Assembly: GCF_009827325.1 (NCBI RefSeq)
Contig: NZ_WTYC01000006.1
Location: forward strand, 1-64,000
Direction: 5' to 3'
From: Qipengyuania vulgaris
GTDB taxonomy: Bacteria; Pseudomonadota; Alphaproteobacteria; Sphingomonadales; Sphingomonadaceae
Length of the DNA: 64,000 bases
The notes under the pieces are model-generated. The model made no database searches. It was not told the origin of the DNA and was given only the letters and a program-made list of their open reading frames with translations. The first letter of the stretch is position 1. Every line of letters starts with the position of its first letter. Shown one piece after another: positions 42,760 to 51,772 of the stretch. A program made the position numbers and the translations under genes.

Positions 42760-44132
42760 TTCACATCTCCTTCGCCCGGCTGGCCGAGCTCGAAATCGCT
42801 AACCGGGCGGCGGCTGCGGTCCATCGCATCGAACATGAGCGCCCCGTCGATCCAGACCTTTTCGGGCCGCGAATAGACGCTCAGCGGATCGCCGTTCCAA
42901 AGCACAACATCGGCCATCTTGCCGGGCTCGAGGCTACCGGTCATCTCGCCAATACCCATGGCTTTCGCCGCGTTGAGGGTGAACCAGCCGACCACTTCCG
43001 CATCGGGAATTTCGATGCCGACGCGGCGTCCGGCCGCCTGTGCTTTCGCGGCTTCCTGGTTGAGGCGCTGGATGCCATTTGCATCGTCGGAATGGATGAC
43101 CACGCACGCATCTTCGCGCTGCAAGTAGGCGGCATTTTCGAGGATGCCGTCATAGGCTTCCATCTTGAAGCCGTACCAGTCCGCCCAGATCGCGCTGCAA
43201 ACGTCGTTTTCGCGCAGCAGGTCGCCGATCTTATAGGCTTCGACAGCGTGGTGGAAGGCAGTGACCTTGTAGCCCATCTCCTTGCCCATATCGATCACCA
43301 GCGCCATTTCATCGGCGCGGTAGCAGTGATTGTGGATGAGGATGTCGCCGTCCAGCACGCCCTTGAGCGTTTCCTTGCCAATGTCGCGTTTCTCCCCGTC
43401 GTAGGCCTGCGCATCGAGCCACATCTGCCGGTTGACCGCGAAATTGCCCATCCGCGTGGAGGGCGCGCGGCCTCTGCCGCCATAGACCCGCTTGGGGTTC
43501 TCGCCGCAGGCCATCTTCATGCCGTAGGGGGCGCCGGGGAACTTCATCCCCTGCACCGTGCGTGACGACACGTTCTTGAGCGTTACCGAACGTCCGCCGG
43601 TAAGGTTCGCCGAGCCGGGCAGGATTTGCAGCGAGGTAACCCCGCCATTGGCCAGCGCGCGGGTAAAGCCGGGATCCTGCGGCCAGACCGAATGTTCCGC
43701 CCAGACTTCGGGCGTGGTCGGGCTGGTCGCTTCATTGCCGTCCGAATGCGCTTCGACGCTCGGGGTGGGGTAATCCCCGAGGTGCGAATGGATGTCGATC
43801 ACTCCCGGCGTGACGAACTTGCCGCCCGCATCGATGCGGGCATAGCCGTCGGTGGAAAGAGAAGAATCGCCGATCGCCACTACTTCGCCGTCGCGAAACA
43901 GGACCGTGCCGTTGTCGATCCGTCCCCCTGCGCCATCATAGACGGTCGCGCCAACCAGTGCGGTCGGGCGCCCCGGATAGCGCTCGTAAGTACTGGCATA
44001 AGGTGCGCGGCCGTCTTCGCCCTTGGGTGCGGTCCAGTCGGCGTCCGATGCCGAGGCGAGGTCCGTGTCGGAGCCGGTAGTGGCGCAGGCGGCGAGGCTC
44101 GCGGCAAGCGCGAGCGGAACTAGTCTTTTCAT
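42756..44132 (-). CDS. Amidohydrolase family lipoprotein, catalytically complete
   Basis: 458 residues. Lipoprotein signal with LAAC (about Cys16), so periplasmic and lipid anchored. Metal site: FVTPGVIDIHSHLGDY (HxH) near 110, ILIHNHCYRADEMALV near 265, VTAFHHAVEAYK near 290 and VVIHSDDANGIQRLNQEA near 345. Fits imidazolonepropionase-related or dipeptidase-like amidohydrolases. ATG at 44132 preceded by GGGGGAT. It forms an operon with the ligand-less paralogue downstream, and lies next to a POT peptide transporter, which suggests a peptide or amide substrate. Confidence 0.92.
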   Translation of the reverse strand: MKRLVPLALAASLAACATTGSDTDLASASDADWTAPKGEDGRAPYASTYERYPGRPTALVGATVYDGAGGRIDNGTVLFRDGEVVAIGDSSLSTDGYARIDAGGKFVTPGVIDIHSHLGDYPTPSVEAHSDGNEATSPTTPEVWAEHSVWPQDPGFTRALANGGVTSLQILPGSANLTGGRSVTLKNVSSRTVQGMKFPGAPYGMKMACGENPKRVYGGRGRAPSTRMGNFAVNRQMWLDAQAYDGEKRDIGKETLKGVLDGDILIHNHCYRADEMALVIDMGKEMGYKVTAFHHAVEAYKIGDLLRENDVCSAIWADWYGFKMEAYDGILENAAYLQREDACVVIHSDDANGIQRLNQEAAKAQAAGRRVGIEIPDAEVVGWFTLNAAKAMGIGEMTGSLEPGKMADVVLWNGDPLSVYSRPEKVWIDGALMFDAMDRSRRPVSDFELGQPGEGDVK

Positions 44133-44236
44133 GCAATCCCCCAATCGAGAACGGGCCGGAGCATTGCTGCCCCGGCCCGTACCGTCAATGGACTTTGGTC
44201 GAGGAAAATCGCCTTTCGGACGATCCCCTCTTCTAC

Positions 44237-45883
44237 TCAGGTGCGCGTCGTCGGGTGGACGCCGGCTTCCTGCGCTTCGAGACCAGCCTCGGCCTGGCCT
44301 TCCAACTCGTCGTCGCGGATCGTTTCGAGATGCATCAGCTTCTTGATCAGCGGGCTGACGACCATCACCGCGACGCCGATACCGACTGCGTACCAGCCAA
44401 CAGTGCTGTAAACGCCGAGCACGACCTGTTTGCCGGCTTCCTCGCCGACGCCTTCCGCGCCAGTGGCGGAAGCGATCAGGCCAGCGGCGAAGTTACCCGC
44501 AGCCGAAGCAAAGAACCAAGTGCCCATGATGAGCGAAGCCATATGGGTCGGGCTCAGGCGGTTCATCGCCGAAAGGCCAACGGGTGACAGGCACAACTCA
44601 CCAGTGGTGTGGAGCAGGTAGATGAGGAAGATGAAAATGACCGGGGTCGGCACACTCACACCGACGCTTTCCGAGCCCCACACGAGGACGAGGAAACCAA
44701 GGCCCACCTGAATCACGGCCATACCGAACTTCAGCGGAGTGCTCGGCTCCTTGCCTTTGCGAGCCAGGCCCTGCCACAGCATCGCGAACAGCGGTGCGAG
44801 CAGCACGATATAGATCGCGTTGATCGACTGGAACATCGATGCGTTCACGCCCTGCGTGTCGACATGGCGATCGGTAAACAGGTTGAGCGACGAGCCCGCC
44901 TGTTCGAACAATGCCCAGAAAACGATCGAGGTCAGGATGAGGAACATCGCGGCGAAGATGCGGTCCCGCTCTTCACTCGGAAGCTTCGTGACTGCGGTAA
45001 AGAGCACGAACAGGACCAGACCGCCGCCGAAGACGCCCAGCACCACGCCGACCAGTTCTTGGTACTGAATGGCAAGCCAGCAGAGTGCGACCATCGCAAG
45101 ACCGGCGCCGTAGATGGCCCATTCCTTGCCGCCCTTGATCTTCGCAGGATCCTTGGGTTCGCCCTTACCGAGCAGCAGAGGCTTGCCGATCACGAAGAAC
45201 ACAAGTCCGAGCAGCATGCCGAAGCCGGCTAGGCCGAAGCCGTACTGCCAGCCATAGGTCTGGCCGAGATACCCGCAGATTATCGATGCGGTCGCCGCGC
45301 CGACGTTAATGCCCATGTAGAAGATGGTGTAGGCTGGGTCGCGGCGCACGTCGGTGCGCGAATAGAGCTGGCCGACAATCACCGAGATGTTCGCCTTCAG
45401 GAAGCCCGAGCCCACGATGATGAGGGCAAGAGCGAGCCAGAAGACGTTTATGATGGGATCGGCTTGGCCGCCGCTGCCTTCGAACGCCATGAAGAAGTGG
45501 CCAAAAGTCAGCAGCACCGCACCAAACAGGACTGCCTTGCGCTGCCCGATATATTGGTCGGCAAGATAACCGCCCACCACGGGGGTAATGTAGACCAGTG
45601 CAGTATAGGCACCATAGATGACCGAGGCTTCGCTATCGGAGAACAGCCAGTGCTGGACCAGATAGAAAATGAGCAGTGCACGCATGCCGTAGTAGGAGAA
45701 GCGCTCCCACATTTCGGCCATAAACAGGAGGAACAGCCCCTTGGGGTGCCCGATGACCTCTTCCTGCGGGCGGGTGACGAGCACCACGCCACCGATGAGA
45801 AATGCTGCAAGTGCGACCACTGCAACCCTGAAAGTCCACATTTCGAACGCTGAGTCGAATGTGAAGAACATGCCTTCGACCAT
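44237..45883 (-). CDS. POT family proton-coupled peptide transporter
   Basis: 548 residues with 13-14 membrane segments. The POT signature EMWERFSYYGMRALL (ExxERFxYYG) is near residue 50, GGYLADQYIGQRKAVLFGAV near 100, KANISVIVGQLY near 145 and the FYMGINVGAATASI PTR2 motif near 170. LLHTTGELCLSPVGLSAMNR near 430 is the second family signature. It imports di- and tripeptides with protons. ATG at 45883; a second at 45871 is possible. Divergent from the GntR-type gene, its likely regulator. Confidence 0.95.
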   Translation of the reverse strand: MVEGMFFTFDSAFEMWTFRVAVVALAAFLIGGVVLVTRPQEEVIGHPKGLFLLFMAEMWERFSYYGMRALLIFYLVQHWLFSDSEASVIYGAYTALVYITPVVGGYLADQYIGQRKAVLFGAVLLTFGHFFMAFEGSGGQADPIINVFWLALALIIVGSGFLKANISVIVGQLYSRTDVRRDPAYTIFYMGINVGAATASIICGYLGQTYGWQYGFGLAGFGMLLGLVFFVIGKPLLLGKGEPKDPAKIKGGKEWAIYGAGLAMVALCWLAIQYQELVGVVLGVFGGGLVLFVLFTAVTKLPSEERDRIFAAMFLILTSIVFWALFEQAGSSLNLFTDRHVDTQGVNASMFQSINAIYIVLLAPLFAMLWQGLARKGKEPSTPLKFGMAVIQVGLGFLVLVWGSESVGVSVPTPVIFIFLIYLLHTTGELCLSPVGLSAMNRLSPTHMASLIMGTWFFASAAGNFAAGLIASATGAEGVGEEAGKQVVLGVYSTVGWYAVGIGVAVMVVSPLIKKLMHLETIRDDELEGQAEAGLEAQEAGVHPTTRT

Positions 45884-46096
45884 AAGATTCCGGTGTCCCT
45901 CTAATATTATCCGGAAGGCCGCGCTTTTGCGCTGCTGCTCCCCTCGAAGGCGGGCACACTAGCGACTCGCGCGCTCATGTGAAGCATTAGTTACACTCGC
46001 GACCAGATTGTCGCGCAAGCATCCGCATGGCCGGGAACCTTGCGCGCCGCGCTGTATTATGGCACTGATGCACTATAGGCTGTCCGGGAATTCTCA

Positions 46097-46438
46097 ATGA
46101 GCAACCAGTCCAAACCGGTTTATCTCAAGCTGCGCGACATGATTGCCGCGGCGATTATCGACGGACGCTACAAGGAAGGTGAAATGCTGCCGTCGGTACG
46201 GGCGCTGGCTGCCGAACAGGGGGCCAATCCCCTGACCGTTGCGAAGGCTTACCAGCAGTTCCAGAATGACGGCCTGGTCGAAGTCCAGCGCGGGGTCGGG
46301 ATGTATGTCGCGAAAGGCGCTGCAGCGGCACTCCGGCAAAGCGAACGCAAGGCGTTTCTCTCCGAAGAGTGGCCCGAAATCCGCGAAAGGATCGAGCGCC
46401 TTGGGATCACTCCCGCCGAACTCATTGCCGAGACCTAG
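46097..46438 (+). CDS. Short GntR family regulator (YtrA-like)
   Basis: 113 residues. Winged-helix GntR domain: KLRDMIAAAIIDGRYKEGEM, LPSVRALAAEQGANPLTVAK, AYQQFQNDGLVEVQRGVGMY. Only about 35 residues follow, without an effector-binding FadR/HutC/MocR domain, which fits the short YtrA subgroup. It is divergent from the peptide transporter with 213 bases between, and probably controls it. Confidence 0.9.
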   Translation: MSNQSKPVYLKLRDMIAAAIIDGRYKEGEMLPSVRALAAEQGANPLTVAKAYQQFQNDGLVEVQRGVGMYVAKGAAAALRQSERKAFLSEEWPEIRERIERLGITPAELIAET

Positions 46439-46596
46439 GCTCTCGTTCCTCCAGTCCTCCACCAGCCATTAGACGGCTTGCGGGAATCGCCAAATTCTGC
46501 CACTTACCGTGATCAGGGACGCGGCTCGCAGCCGATCGACTGGTCGGCTTGAAATAACGATACGATCGCAAACAGGCGATCTGGAGAAAGCGCGAA

Positions 46597-46878
46597 ATGA
46601 TCCGATCCGAACTTCTCGCCGAGATCGCGGAAGGCAATCCCGAACTGCGCGCCGAAGAGGTGGAGCAGGTGGTCGACATCTTCTTCGAAGAAATTTCAGA
46701 GCGGCTTTCCGAAGGCGGGCGAGTGGAACTGCGCGGATTCGGTGCCTTCTCGGTGCGTGACCGCCAAGCGCGCCAGGGCCGCAATCCGCGAACCGGCGAA
46801 TTGGTGGATGTGCCCGCAAAGCGGGTGCCCTATTTCAAGCCGGGCAAGGAAATACGCGAGCGTCTGAACGAAAATTGA
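46597..46878 (+). CDS. ihfB: Integration host factor beta subunit
   Basis: 93 residues. HU/IHF fold: [60 protein letters not shown]. The DNA-intercalating arm reads [20 protein letters not shown] and ends [11 protein letters not shown]; the VPYFKPGKE end and length favour IHF beta over HU. ATG with GGAGAAAG upstream. IHF bends DNA, including at integrase sites, and here lies 70 bases from a tRNA used as an attachment site. Confidence 0.93.
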   Translation: MIRSELLAEIAEGNPELRAEEVEQVVDIFFEEISERLSEGGRVELRGFGAFSVRDRQARQGRNPRTGELVDVPAKRVPYFKPGKEIRERLNEN

Positions 46879-46948
46879 TCGCGGCAGGCGGTGCGCTTCG
46901 CGATTGCGGCGCACCAATCAATTGACTAGGCACGCCACGCGCCGGACA

Positions 46949-47033
46949 GCGGGTGTGGCGGAATGGTAGACGCCGGGGACTTAAAATCCCCTGAGCTTTG
47001 CTCGTGTGGGTTCGAGTCCCACCACCCGCACCA
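46949..47033 (+). tRNA. tRNA-Leu (anticodon UAA)
   Basis: Acceptor arms GCGGGTG and CACCCGC pair, with encoded ACCA. The anticodon stem GGGGA/TCCCC encloses loop CTTAAAA, anticodon TAA. A long variable arm (GAGCTTTGCTC) marks class II. T arm GTGGGTTCGAGTCCCAC. The tyrosine integrase begins 71 bases beyond the 3' end and faces it, so the tRNA 3' end is the likely attB core. Confidence 0.97.
47011..47033 (+). other. Probable attachment site (attL) in the tRNA 3' end
   Basis: The T-arm and acceptor 3' end are the usual crossover core for tRNA-targeting integrases. No second copy is visible in the window, so the right end of the island lies beyond 64000. Exact core limits cannot be set from one end. 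Confidence 0.55.
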
Positions 47034-47103
47034 CTAGGATATAAGCGGCTTTCGGTTATTTTATCCTGCAACAGGTTTTTCGCCGCTTCGCGCGCGCGTG
47101 TAA

Positions 47104-48258
47104 TCATGGTGTAACGGCGCTGCTTATACAGTTCGATAGATTGGCAACTGCCTTGTCGACATGGGCGTTGGAAAGGTGCGTGTAGCGTAGGACCATGGCC
47201 AATGTCTTATGGCCGCTGATTTGCTGGATGGTTGGCAAGTCTACTCCCGCGACCACAAGTTCCGTAATCGCGGTATGTCGCAAGATGTGTGGCGTCACCT
47301 TGCTAGGATCAAGTTTTGCTCGTTTCACTACCCGCCGGAACTGAGTCGCCATGCTTTGGCGATACGGAAGCTTTGCATCAGCTCGTTTTGTAGCAAAGAC
47401 ATAACCAGTTGGCTCGCCACGTCGCTGCCATTCTGCGTGGAGGAGATTGGAAAGTTGTGGCGGCATCGGTTGTTCGCGCTGCCCCGCCTTGGCTCTGTCA
47501 ATAAAGATGCGCCGTTGCGAAAAATCAATCTGATCCCATCTCATACGAAGGATTTCGCTGTGACGCATGGCAGTGCCCATGCCGATGCCAATAAATATCC
47601 AAGTCGATGAGTCTTGGTCTGAGACCGCTGCGGACATCAACTCCCGTTTGTCCGATTCAGATAAGACTATGACTCTTTTTTTCGGCTCCGGGTTCTTAAA
47701 AACCCTAGGCTTTGTTCTGCACCAGCCCCAATCCACGCACCGGTTTAGGAAGTGAGAAAGGGTCGCCAGCTCACGGTTAATCGTCGCTAAGGCGGCACCA
47801 TGATCTTTACGCTGCCGCACGTAAGCGCTGATGCTGAAGTCGGTCAGGCTGTCGATCCGCTGCCCCCGAAAGAACGGCGATAGACGCCTCTCTAGGTGCT
47901 GCCGTTTTCGTGCGAAGTTGCGCCCATACTTAGGGTGATTTTCAATTCTTCGAAGATAATCATTCGCTGCCTCGACAAAGGTCCTGTGTAGCTTTCGTCC
48001 GGTCGGCAGATCTAACCGCTGTTCTCGAGCCTTCGTTCGAAAATTCTCGATTGCTCGCTCAGCTTGCTCCCTTGTCGTCCCTTCGCTTTCGCGACCGATT
48101 GCACGATGAATACGCTGGCGATCAACCATGATATTGATGCTAAAACATACGTCGCCATTGGATTGTCGACGAGCGGTGATTCCATGTTCTGTGATAGACT
48201 CAGATGGGCCAAGACTGCGAATTGCGGGACGAGTAAGGCGCGCGAACCTAAGGGCCAC
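47104..48258 (-). CDS. Tyrosine-type site-specific integrase
   Basis: 384 residues from the GTG at 48258; the open frame extends to an ATG at 48369, which would overlap the Arc-family gene by 122 bases. The core-binding domain (KRQHLERRLSPFFRGQRIDS, RELATLSHFLNRCVDWGWC) precedes the catalytic domain: Arg in GTAMRHSEILRMRW, HxxR in TPHILRHTAITELV, GHKTLAMVLRYTH with the nucleophile Tyr. Orientation toward tRNA-Leu fits an integrated island. Neither start has a good ribosome binding site. Confidence 0.94.
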   Translation of the reverse strand: MALRFARLTRPAIRSLGPSESITEHGITARRQSNGDVCFSINIMVDRQRIHRAIGRESEGTTREQAERAIENFRTKAREQRLDLPTGRKLHRTFVEAANDYLRRIENHPKYGRNFARKRQHLERRLSPFFRGQRIDSLTDFSISAYVRQRKDHGAALATINRELATLSHFLNRCVDWGWCRTKPRVFKNPEPKKRVIVLSESDKRELMSAAVSDQDSSTWIFIGIGMGTAMRHSEILRMRWDQIDFSQRRIFIDRAKAGQREQPMPPQLSNLLHAEWQRRGEPTGYVFATKRADAKLPYRQSMATQFRRVVKRAKLDPSKVTPHILRHTAITELVVAGVDLPTIQQISGHKTLAMVLRYTHLSNAHVDKAVANLSNCISSAVTP

Positions 48259-48973
48259 TGTCAGAGTCCGGTCGAGCAGCCGCCATGATTGCTGCGTAAA
48301 GTGCTTCACCCCTTTTTGCCGCCTCGCGCTGCGGCCGAAGAATTTCCTCTTCCTCGGAGTTGAGGTCATTCAGAACGATTAACAGCGCTTTCAACTCTCC
48401 GAGTTTTTGACGTAGGTTTTCTCGTTCGTCATCGCCGAGATCGAACCTCAGCGCGTCATAATCTTCGGACCTCCACCTATTTTCCGGCAGCTCAGTGACT
48501 TCCAGCTTTGCGTTGGACGCCAGATTGCTTTTTACGCTGGTAATCACTCGACAATATGAAAGCTCCTGAATGAGGGCTTCAGCGCGCTCGCGATTTGGCA
48601 ACTTCTTACGATTCAGGTCCACCAGCGCTTCGAGGTAAGATGTATCTGGAACATATTTTGCGCGAACCAAGTCGCGGACCAACAACGACGAGGCTCGATT
48701 TGTCTCGGCGTCATTGAACCAATCCTTCCCAGTGATGCGGGAAATCCGGTCTAATTCATCGGAAATGCTCTGGAGCAGTGCAACGGTTTGAGGACCAAAC
48801 GCCCGATCTTCTTGTTCGATCGAACTTTCAAGGCGCTGGACGATCTCGGCATTCAGCGACCTGGCATTGGCTCGCGCTGCGTCTGCGAGTCTCGATCTCA
48901 AATCTTCTCTGAAACGGAGTTGTAAGCCGACCACATCATTCGCGTCTCGGTCCTTCGTTCGCTTTGCAGTCAT
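48248..48973 (-). CDS. Arc-family (ribbon-helix-helix) DNA-binding protein
   Basis: 241 residues. An Arc-like ribbon-helix-helix occupies residues 15-50: GLQLRFREDLRSRLADAARA followed by NARSLNAEIVQRLE. A long charged helical C-terminal part (RENLRQKLGELKALLIVLND, LNSEEEEILRPQREAA) is of unknown function. The ATG has AAGGA upstream. It overlaps the integrase gene at its end and diverges from the HTH gene at 49125. It is the likely repressor acting on the palindromes at 49034-49110. Confidence 0.8.
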   Translation of the reverse strand: MTAKRTKDRDANDVVGLQLRFREDLRSRLADAARANARSLNAEIVQRLESSIEQEDRAFGPQTVALLQSISDELDRISRITGKDWFNDAETNRASSLLVRDLVRAKYVPDTSYLEALVDLNRKKLPNRERAEALIQELSYCRVITSVKSNLASNAKLEVTELPENRWRSEDYDALRFDLGDDERENLRQKLGELKALLIVLNDLNSEEEEILRPQREAAKRGEALYAAIMAAARPDSDSGP

Positions 48974-49033
48974 GATTGTCCTTGCTTGACCATTTGATCG
49001 ACCACTTAGCGCACGACTTACAAACGGTCAACG

Positions 49034-49110
49034 AGTAGTCCCATATGTGCTACTAATTTTCGCTTGCTCATTCAGGACCTTCAGGTTAACGCAGTAGCAG
49101 AAGTGCTACT
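49034..49110. promoter_or_regulatory. Operator-like inverted repeats in the divergent promoter
   Basis: AGTAGCA (49093-49099) and TGCTACT (49104-49110) form a perfect inverted repeat with a 4-base spacer, 15 bases before the HTH ATG. A second, looser pair, AGTAG (49034-49038) and CTACT (49050-49054) within GTGCTACT, lies 40 bases away. Shared half-site TGCTACT suggests one protein binding both, most likely the Arc-family or HTH product. Confidence 0.65.
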
Positions 49111-49124
49111 AGTGGACCAACAAT

Positions 49125-49352
49125 ATGATCGAGACGACTCCAGATGGCCGCGTAACTCGCTCCGAAGCCGCGAGATTCCTTGGCTTCAGTTCTAAGACGT
49201 TAGCCGAGTGGCACAGGCTTGGTTACGGGCCGCCCTCCTTTCTAGTTGGGGGGCGTCGCTTTTACCGGTTGGCCGAGCTCGAATGCTACGCCAGCGGCGA
49301 GAAGCCAATCCGGCCAGCAACGTTAGAAAATGGCGACGAGGGCGGAAAGTGA
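49125..49352 (+). CDS. Excisionase/AlpA-like HTH protein
   Basis: 75 residues with a MerR-like HTH_17 motif: VTRSEAARFLGFSSKTLAEW, HRLGYGPPSFLVGGRRFYRL and AELECYASGE. Such proteins act as excisionases or as activators of integrase genes on islands. ATG at 49125, directly after the operator palindrome. Its TGA overlaps the GTG of the next small gene. Confidence 0.88.
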   Translation: MIETTPDGRVTRSEAARFLGFSSKTLAEWHRLGYGPPSFLVGGRRFYRLAELECYASGEKPIRPATLENGDEGGK

Positions 49353-49552
49353 GTCGCCCTTACAGGAGCACGCGCAAAGCCGCTTTGGCAGTGCTCAACA
49401 GTGGCATCGGCTTGACGAAAAAGGCTGGGTGCTTCCTGGGTGAACTAGTTGCAGTTGACCCCCATCGTCTAACTTCCGCCCAACTGGGTTGGCTCGGTAA
49501 TCTCCTCGCTAAGGCTGGCCTGCCCCCGATGCGCGACTGGGACGGGAAGTGA
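49349..49552 (+). CDS. Small island protein coupled to the HTH gene
   Basis: 67 residues from the GTG at 49349 (GTGA overlap with the previous stop). Basic start (SRPYRSTRKAALAVL) then VDPHRLTSAQLGWLGNLLAK, AGLPPMRDWDGK. No family recognised. The four-base coupling and conserved-looking composition support translation. Confidence 0.6.
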   Translation: MSRPYRSTRKAALAVLNSGIGLTKKAGCFLGELVAVDPHRLTSAQLGWLGNLLAKAGLPPMRDWDGK

Positions 49553-49772
49553 TTGCCGAGCCACGCTTTGGAGCGCTGGTAGGTATCCCTTTCGCTGCCA
49601 ATTCTATGAGGCCATCCAATCAGCGCCAGAGGGACGGTCCTGCTGGGGATCAGGGTCCGTAAGATGAACAACACTCCCACATAATATTCGGGACCTTTTT
49701 CCAGAAAAATAGCGTGAAAACAGGCGGTTCACGGATCCGGCCGACGAATTCGCGCGCCTTGAGGATACCAAC

Positions 49773-50699
49773 ATGAAGATGAAGAATACCAAATCCGCAA
49801 AGCTTGGCGCGAAAGTGTCCAAGAAGAAGAAGACGTCAACCTCATCGAAGAAAACCATCTCAGACCGAGTCCTGAAATTTGTAAAGTCAGTCGAAGATGC
49901 ATCCGTGAAGGCACAATACGAGGCTTTGATGGGAGTAGGGCGGCCCGTCGATATTGCCCTGGCGTCATACACGGACGTGCTCAAGGAAGGTGCCAAGGTT
50001 GCACTGGCAGGACTCGGAACCTCAATTGTGAAGGAGGGGGCCGATCTGAAGTTGCAGGTCAGTCGCATAGCTATGCGCCCCTTCGCTGACCCTGACTTCT
50101 CGGTAGTGGAGGCGCGGAAGGTGCCAGCTAAATATGGTAAAGCTGGATACGACGGATTTGGCAGTGTGCGCTTCTGCCCCGTGCCCCATCCGGATACCGG
50201 GGCCGACATGATCGCCATGGACACCGTCGTCCTGTATAGTGGCAGTCCTCCGCCGAGCAGACCAGTCCGTCGAAGGCGGAGAGCGGCAATTGGTGACGGG
50301 GTCGATCACGCTGCTACCGTCACGTTTACGCTAAATGACTTGGCGGCGGTGAAAGCAGCGCTAGCTTCGATGTTCTACCCGCCTTTGGCCCGTCTGCCGA
50401 ACGGGGACCCTTTCGAGGACGAGGGCCAACACTTCGCACAGGGCAGCAAACCGGCAGAGCGCGCCTTGATGGCGCTCATGTGTCGATCCCAATTGCCCGC
50501 GAAGAAGATGCTGAACGGCTTCGGCGCGGGTAAGTCGGTCATCGACGGCGTGCAGGGGCACCTCAAGTATCTTGTAGACCAAAGGTGTAAGGGCACCCCT
50601 TCGGTCATACATCAGGACCTCGTGCCCCCCTTCTGGTTCGGCGAGCTGCACCGACTGGGACTGGACCACCTTTCGGTTCCAACGATTAGGCTTCGCTAA
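49773..50699 (+). CDS. Hypothetical island protein with lysine-rich N-terminus
   Basis: 308 residues. The first 30 are lysine and serine rich (AKLGAKVSKKKKTSTSSKKT), suited to nucleic-acid contact. Then a helical segment (EDASVKAQYEALMGVGRPVD), a central part with conserved-looking RFCPVPHPDTGADMIAMDTV, and an Arg-rich linker near 170. The C-terminus is QGHLKYLVDQRCKGTPSVIH. I recognise no family. Followed 11 bases later by the open frame of the next gene, so probably one operon with the HUH-like protein. Confidence 0.6.
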   Translation: MKMKNTKSAKLGAKVSKKKKTSTSSKKTISDRVLKFVKSVEDASVKAQYEALMGVGRPVDIALASYTDVLKEGAKVALAGLGTSIVKEGADLKLQVSRIAMRPFADPDFSVVEARKVPAKYGKAGYDGFGSVRFCPVPHPDTGADMIAMDTVVLYSGSPPPSRPVRRRRRAAIGDGVDHAATVTFTLNDLAAVKAALASMFYPPLARLPNGDPFEDEGQHFAQGSKPAERALMALMCRSQLPAKKMLNGFGAGKSVIDGVQGHLKYLVDQRCKGTPSVIHQDLVPPFWFGELHRLGLDHLSVPTIRLR

Positions 50700-50806
50700 C
50701 GGATTCTCGAGTGGGGTTATTGCCCGACCAATTTCCCGATGATGAAAACACCAATTGCCCCTCGGTCGCTGACGCTGCCGGGGGGCAACTTTCAAGGACC
50801 GCCGAG

Positions 50807-51772
50807 ATGAAATCCCTTTCGGAAATTTATGTCGCACCCAGCATTGCGGCTGCGCAGACAAAGGCCGAGCGAACGATCGAGATATTCAACGGCGCCTATC
50901 GCCGCGACGTCGCAGCATGGACGATGGATTCCGCCGACCACGAATTCCTAACGAAGATTACGCACCGTAGGATGTCGGGCCGTGCCCTATTAAGTAATCG
51001 ATACGTCCATCGCGCCGCCCAGTTCGGTTTGATCCGCGCGATGGCGGACGCATATCTGCAAGACCCAGATCAGAAGTGGGTCTGGTTCACCCTGACGTGG
51101 GATACAGCCGTCAGCTGGGAACGAGAGCCGAATGTCGACCTCGTCTCGTTGAAGGCGATTGCCTATGGGCACCTGCGTCGGACCGGCCTTGAAGGCTTTG
51201 GTGTGATCGAGACCGACATTTGGAAGAACCTGGTGGGTGAACCCGGGCGGCGCTTGGTTTCCCAGATTCATTTCCTTGGAACGCGTGCGATGGGCAACAC
51301 GGCAAAGGTCAGCGACATGGAAGCAGACTTGCGCGACCGCCGCGCCCTAATCAACAGCTTGGGAGCACGGAACGTGGTAATAAGGAACGTCGGGCCGACG
51401 GTGGGCGACCTGACATGGCTTGGACAATACATGTTGAAGCGGCCCGCCTTCGCGAAGAACCCCATCCCTCGGATTGGCGAGGATGGGTATCGGCTCATCG
51501 ATGTCGCACATGCGCGCGGAAGTGTAGCGCGGCTCGTGGAGGTCTTTTCTCATTGCGAGGTCGGGGACGTCATATTTTCGATCGGCTCTGGAGGTGCCAT
51601 TGCGAAGAAAGTGCGGGCTGCTGTTAAGCAGGAGACTTCGTTGAGGAACGGCGCATCACCGGCCCCAACCGCAGATGAAGTCCGATCAAATTGGAACCGC
51701 ATTCGGCAGACCTGCGGTAGCAGACAGTTTCGTCCGTGCCGGGTCATAACGCGAGCGAGCCAGCGAACGTGA
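50807..51772 (+). CDS. Divergent protein with HUH/Rep-like motifs
   Basis: 321 residues from the ATG at 50807 (AAGGA 9 bases upstream); the frame opens earlier at a GTG, 50711. Three segments in the order expected for rolling-circle Rep or relaxase proteins: WVWFTLTWDTAV near residue 91 (like motif I FLTLT), LVSQIHFLGTRAM near 152 (like motif II, but Q-I-H instead of H-U-H) and WLGQYMLKRPAF near 206 (YxxK, like the catalytic tyrosine motif III). Overall similarity is weak and this could be chance. Possible role in replicating or mobilising the island. Partnered with the lysine-rich protein upstream. Confidence 0.5.
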   Translation: MKSLSEIYVAPSIAAAQTKAERTIEIFNGAYRRDVAAWTMDSADHEFLTKITHRRMSGRALLSNRYVHRAAQFGLIRAMADAYLQDPDQKWVWFTLTWDTAVSWEREPNVDLVSLKAIAYGHLRRTGLEGFGVIETDIWKNLVGEPGRRLVSQIHFLGTRAMGNTAKVSDMEADLRDRRALINSLGARNVVIRNVGPTVGDLTWLGQYMLKRPAFAKNPIPRIGEDGYRLIDVAHARGSVARLVEVFSHCEVGDVIFSIGSGGAIAKKVRAAVKQETSLRNGASPAPTADEVRSNWNRIRQTCGSRQFRPCRVITRASQRT

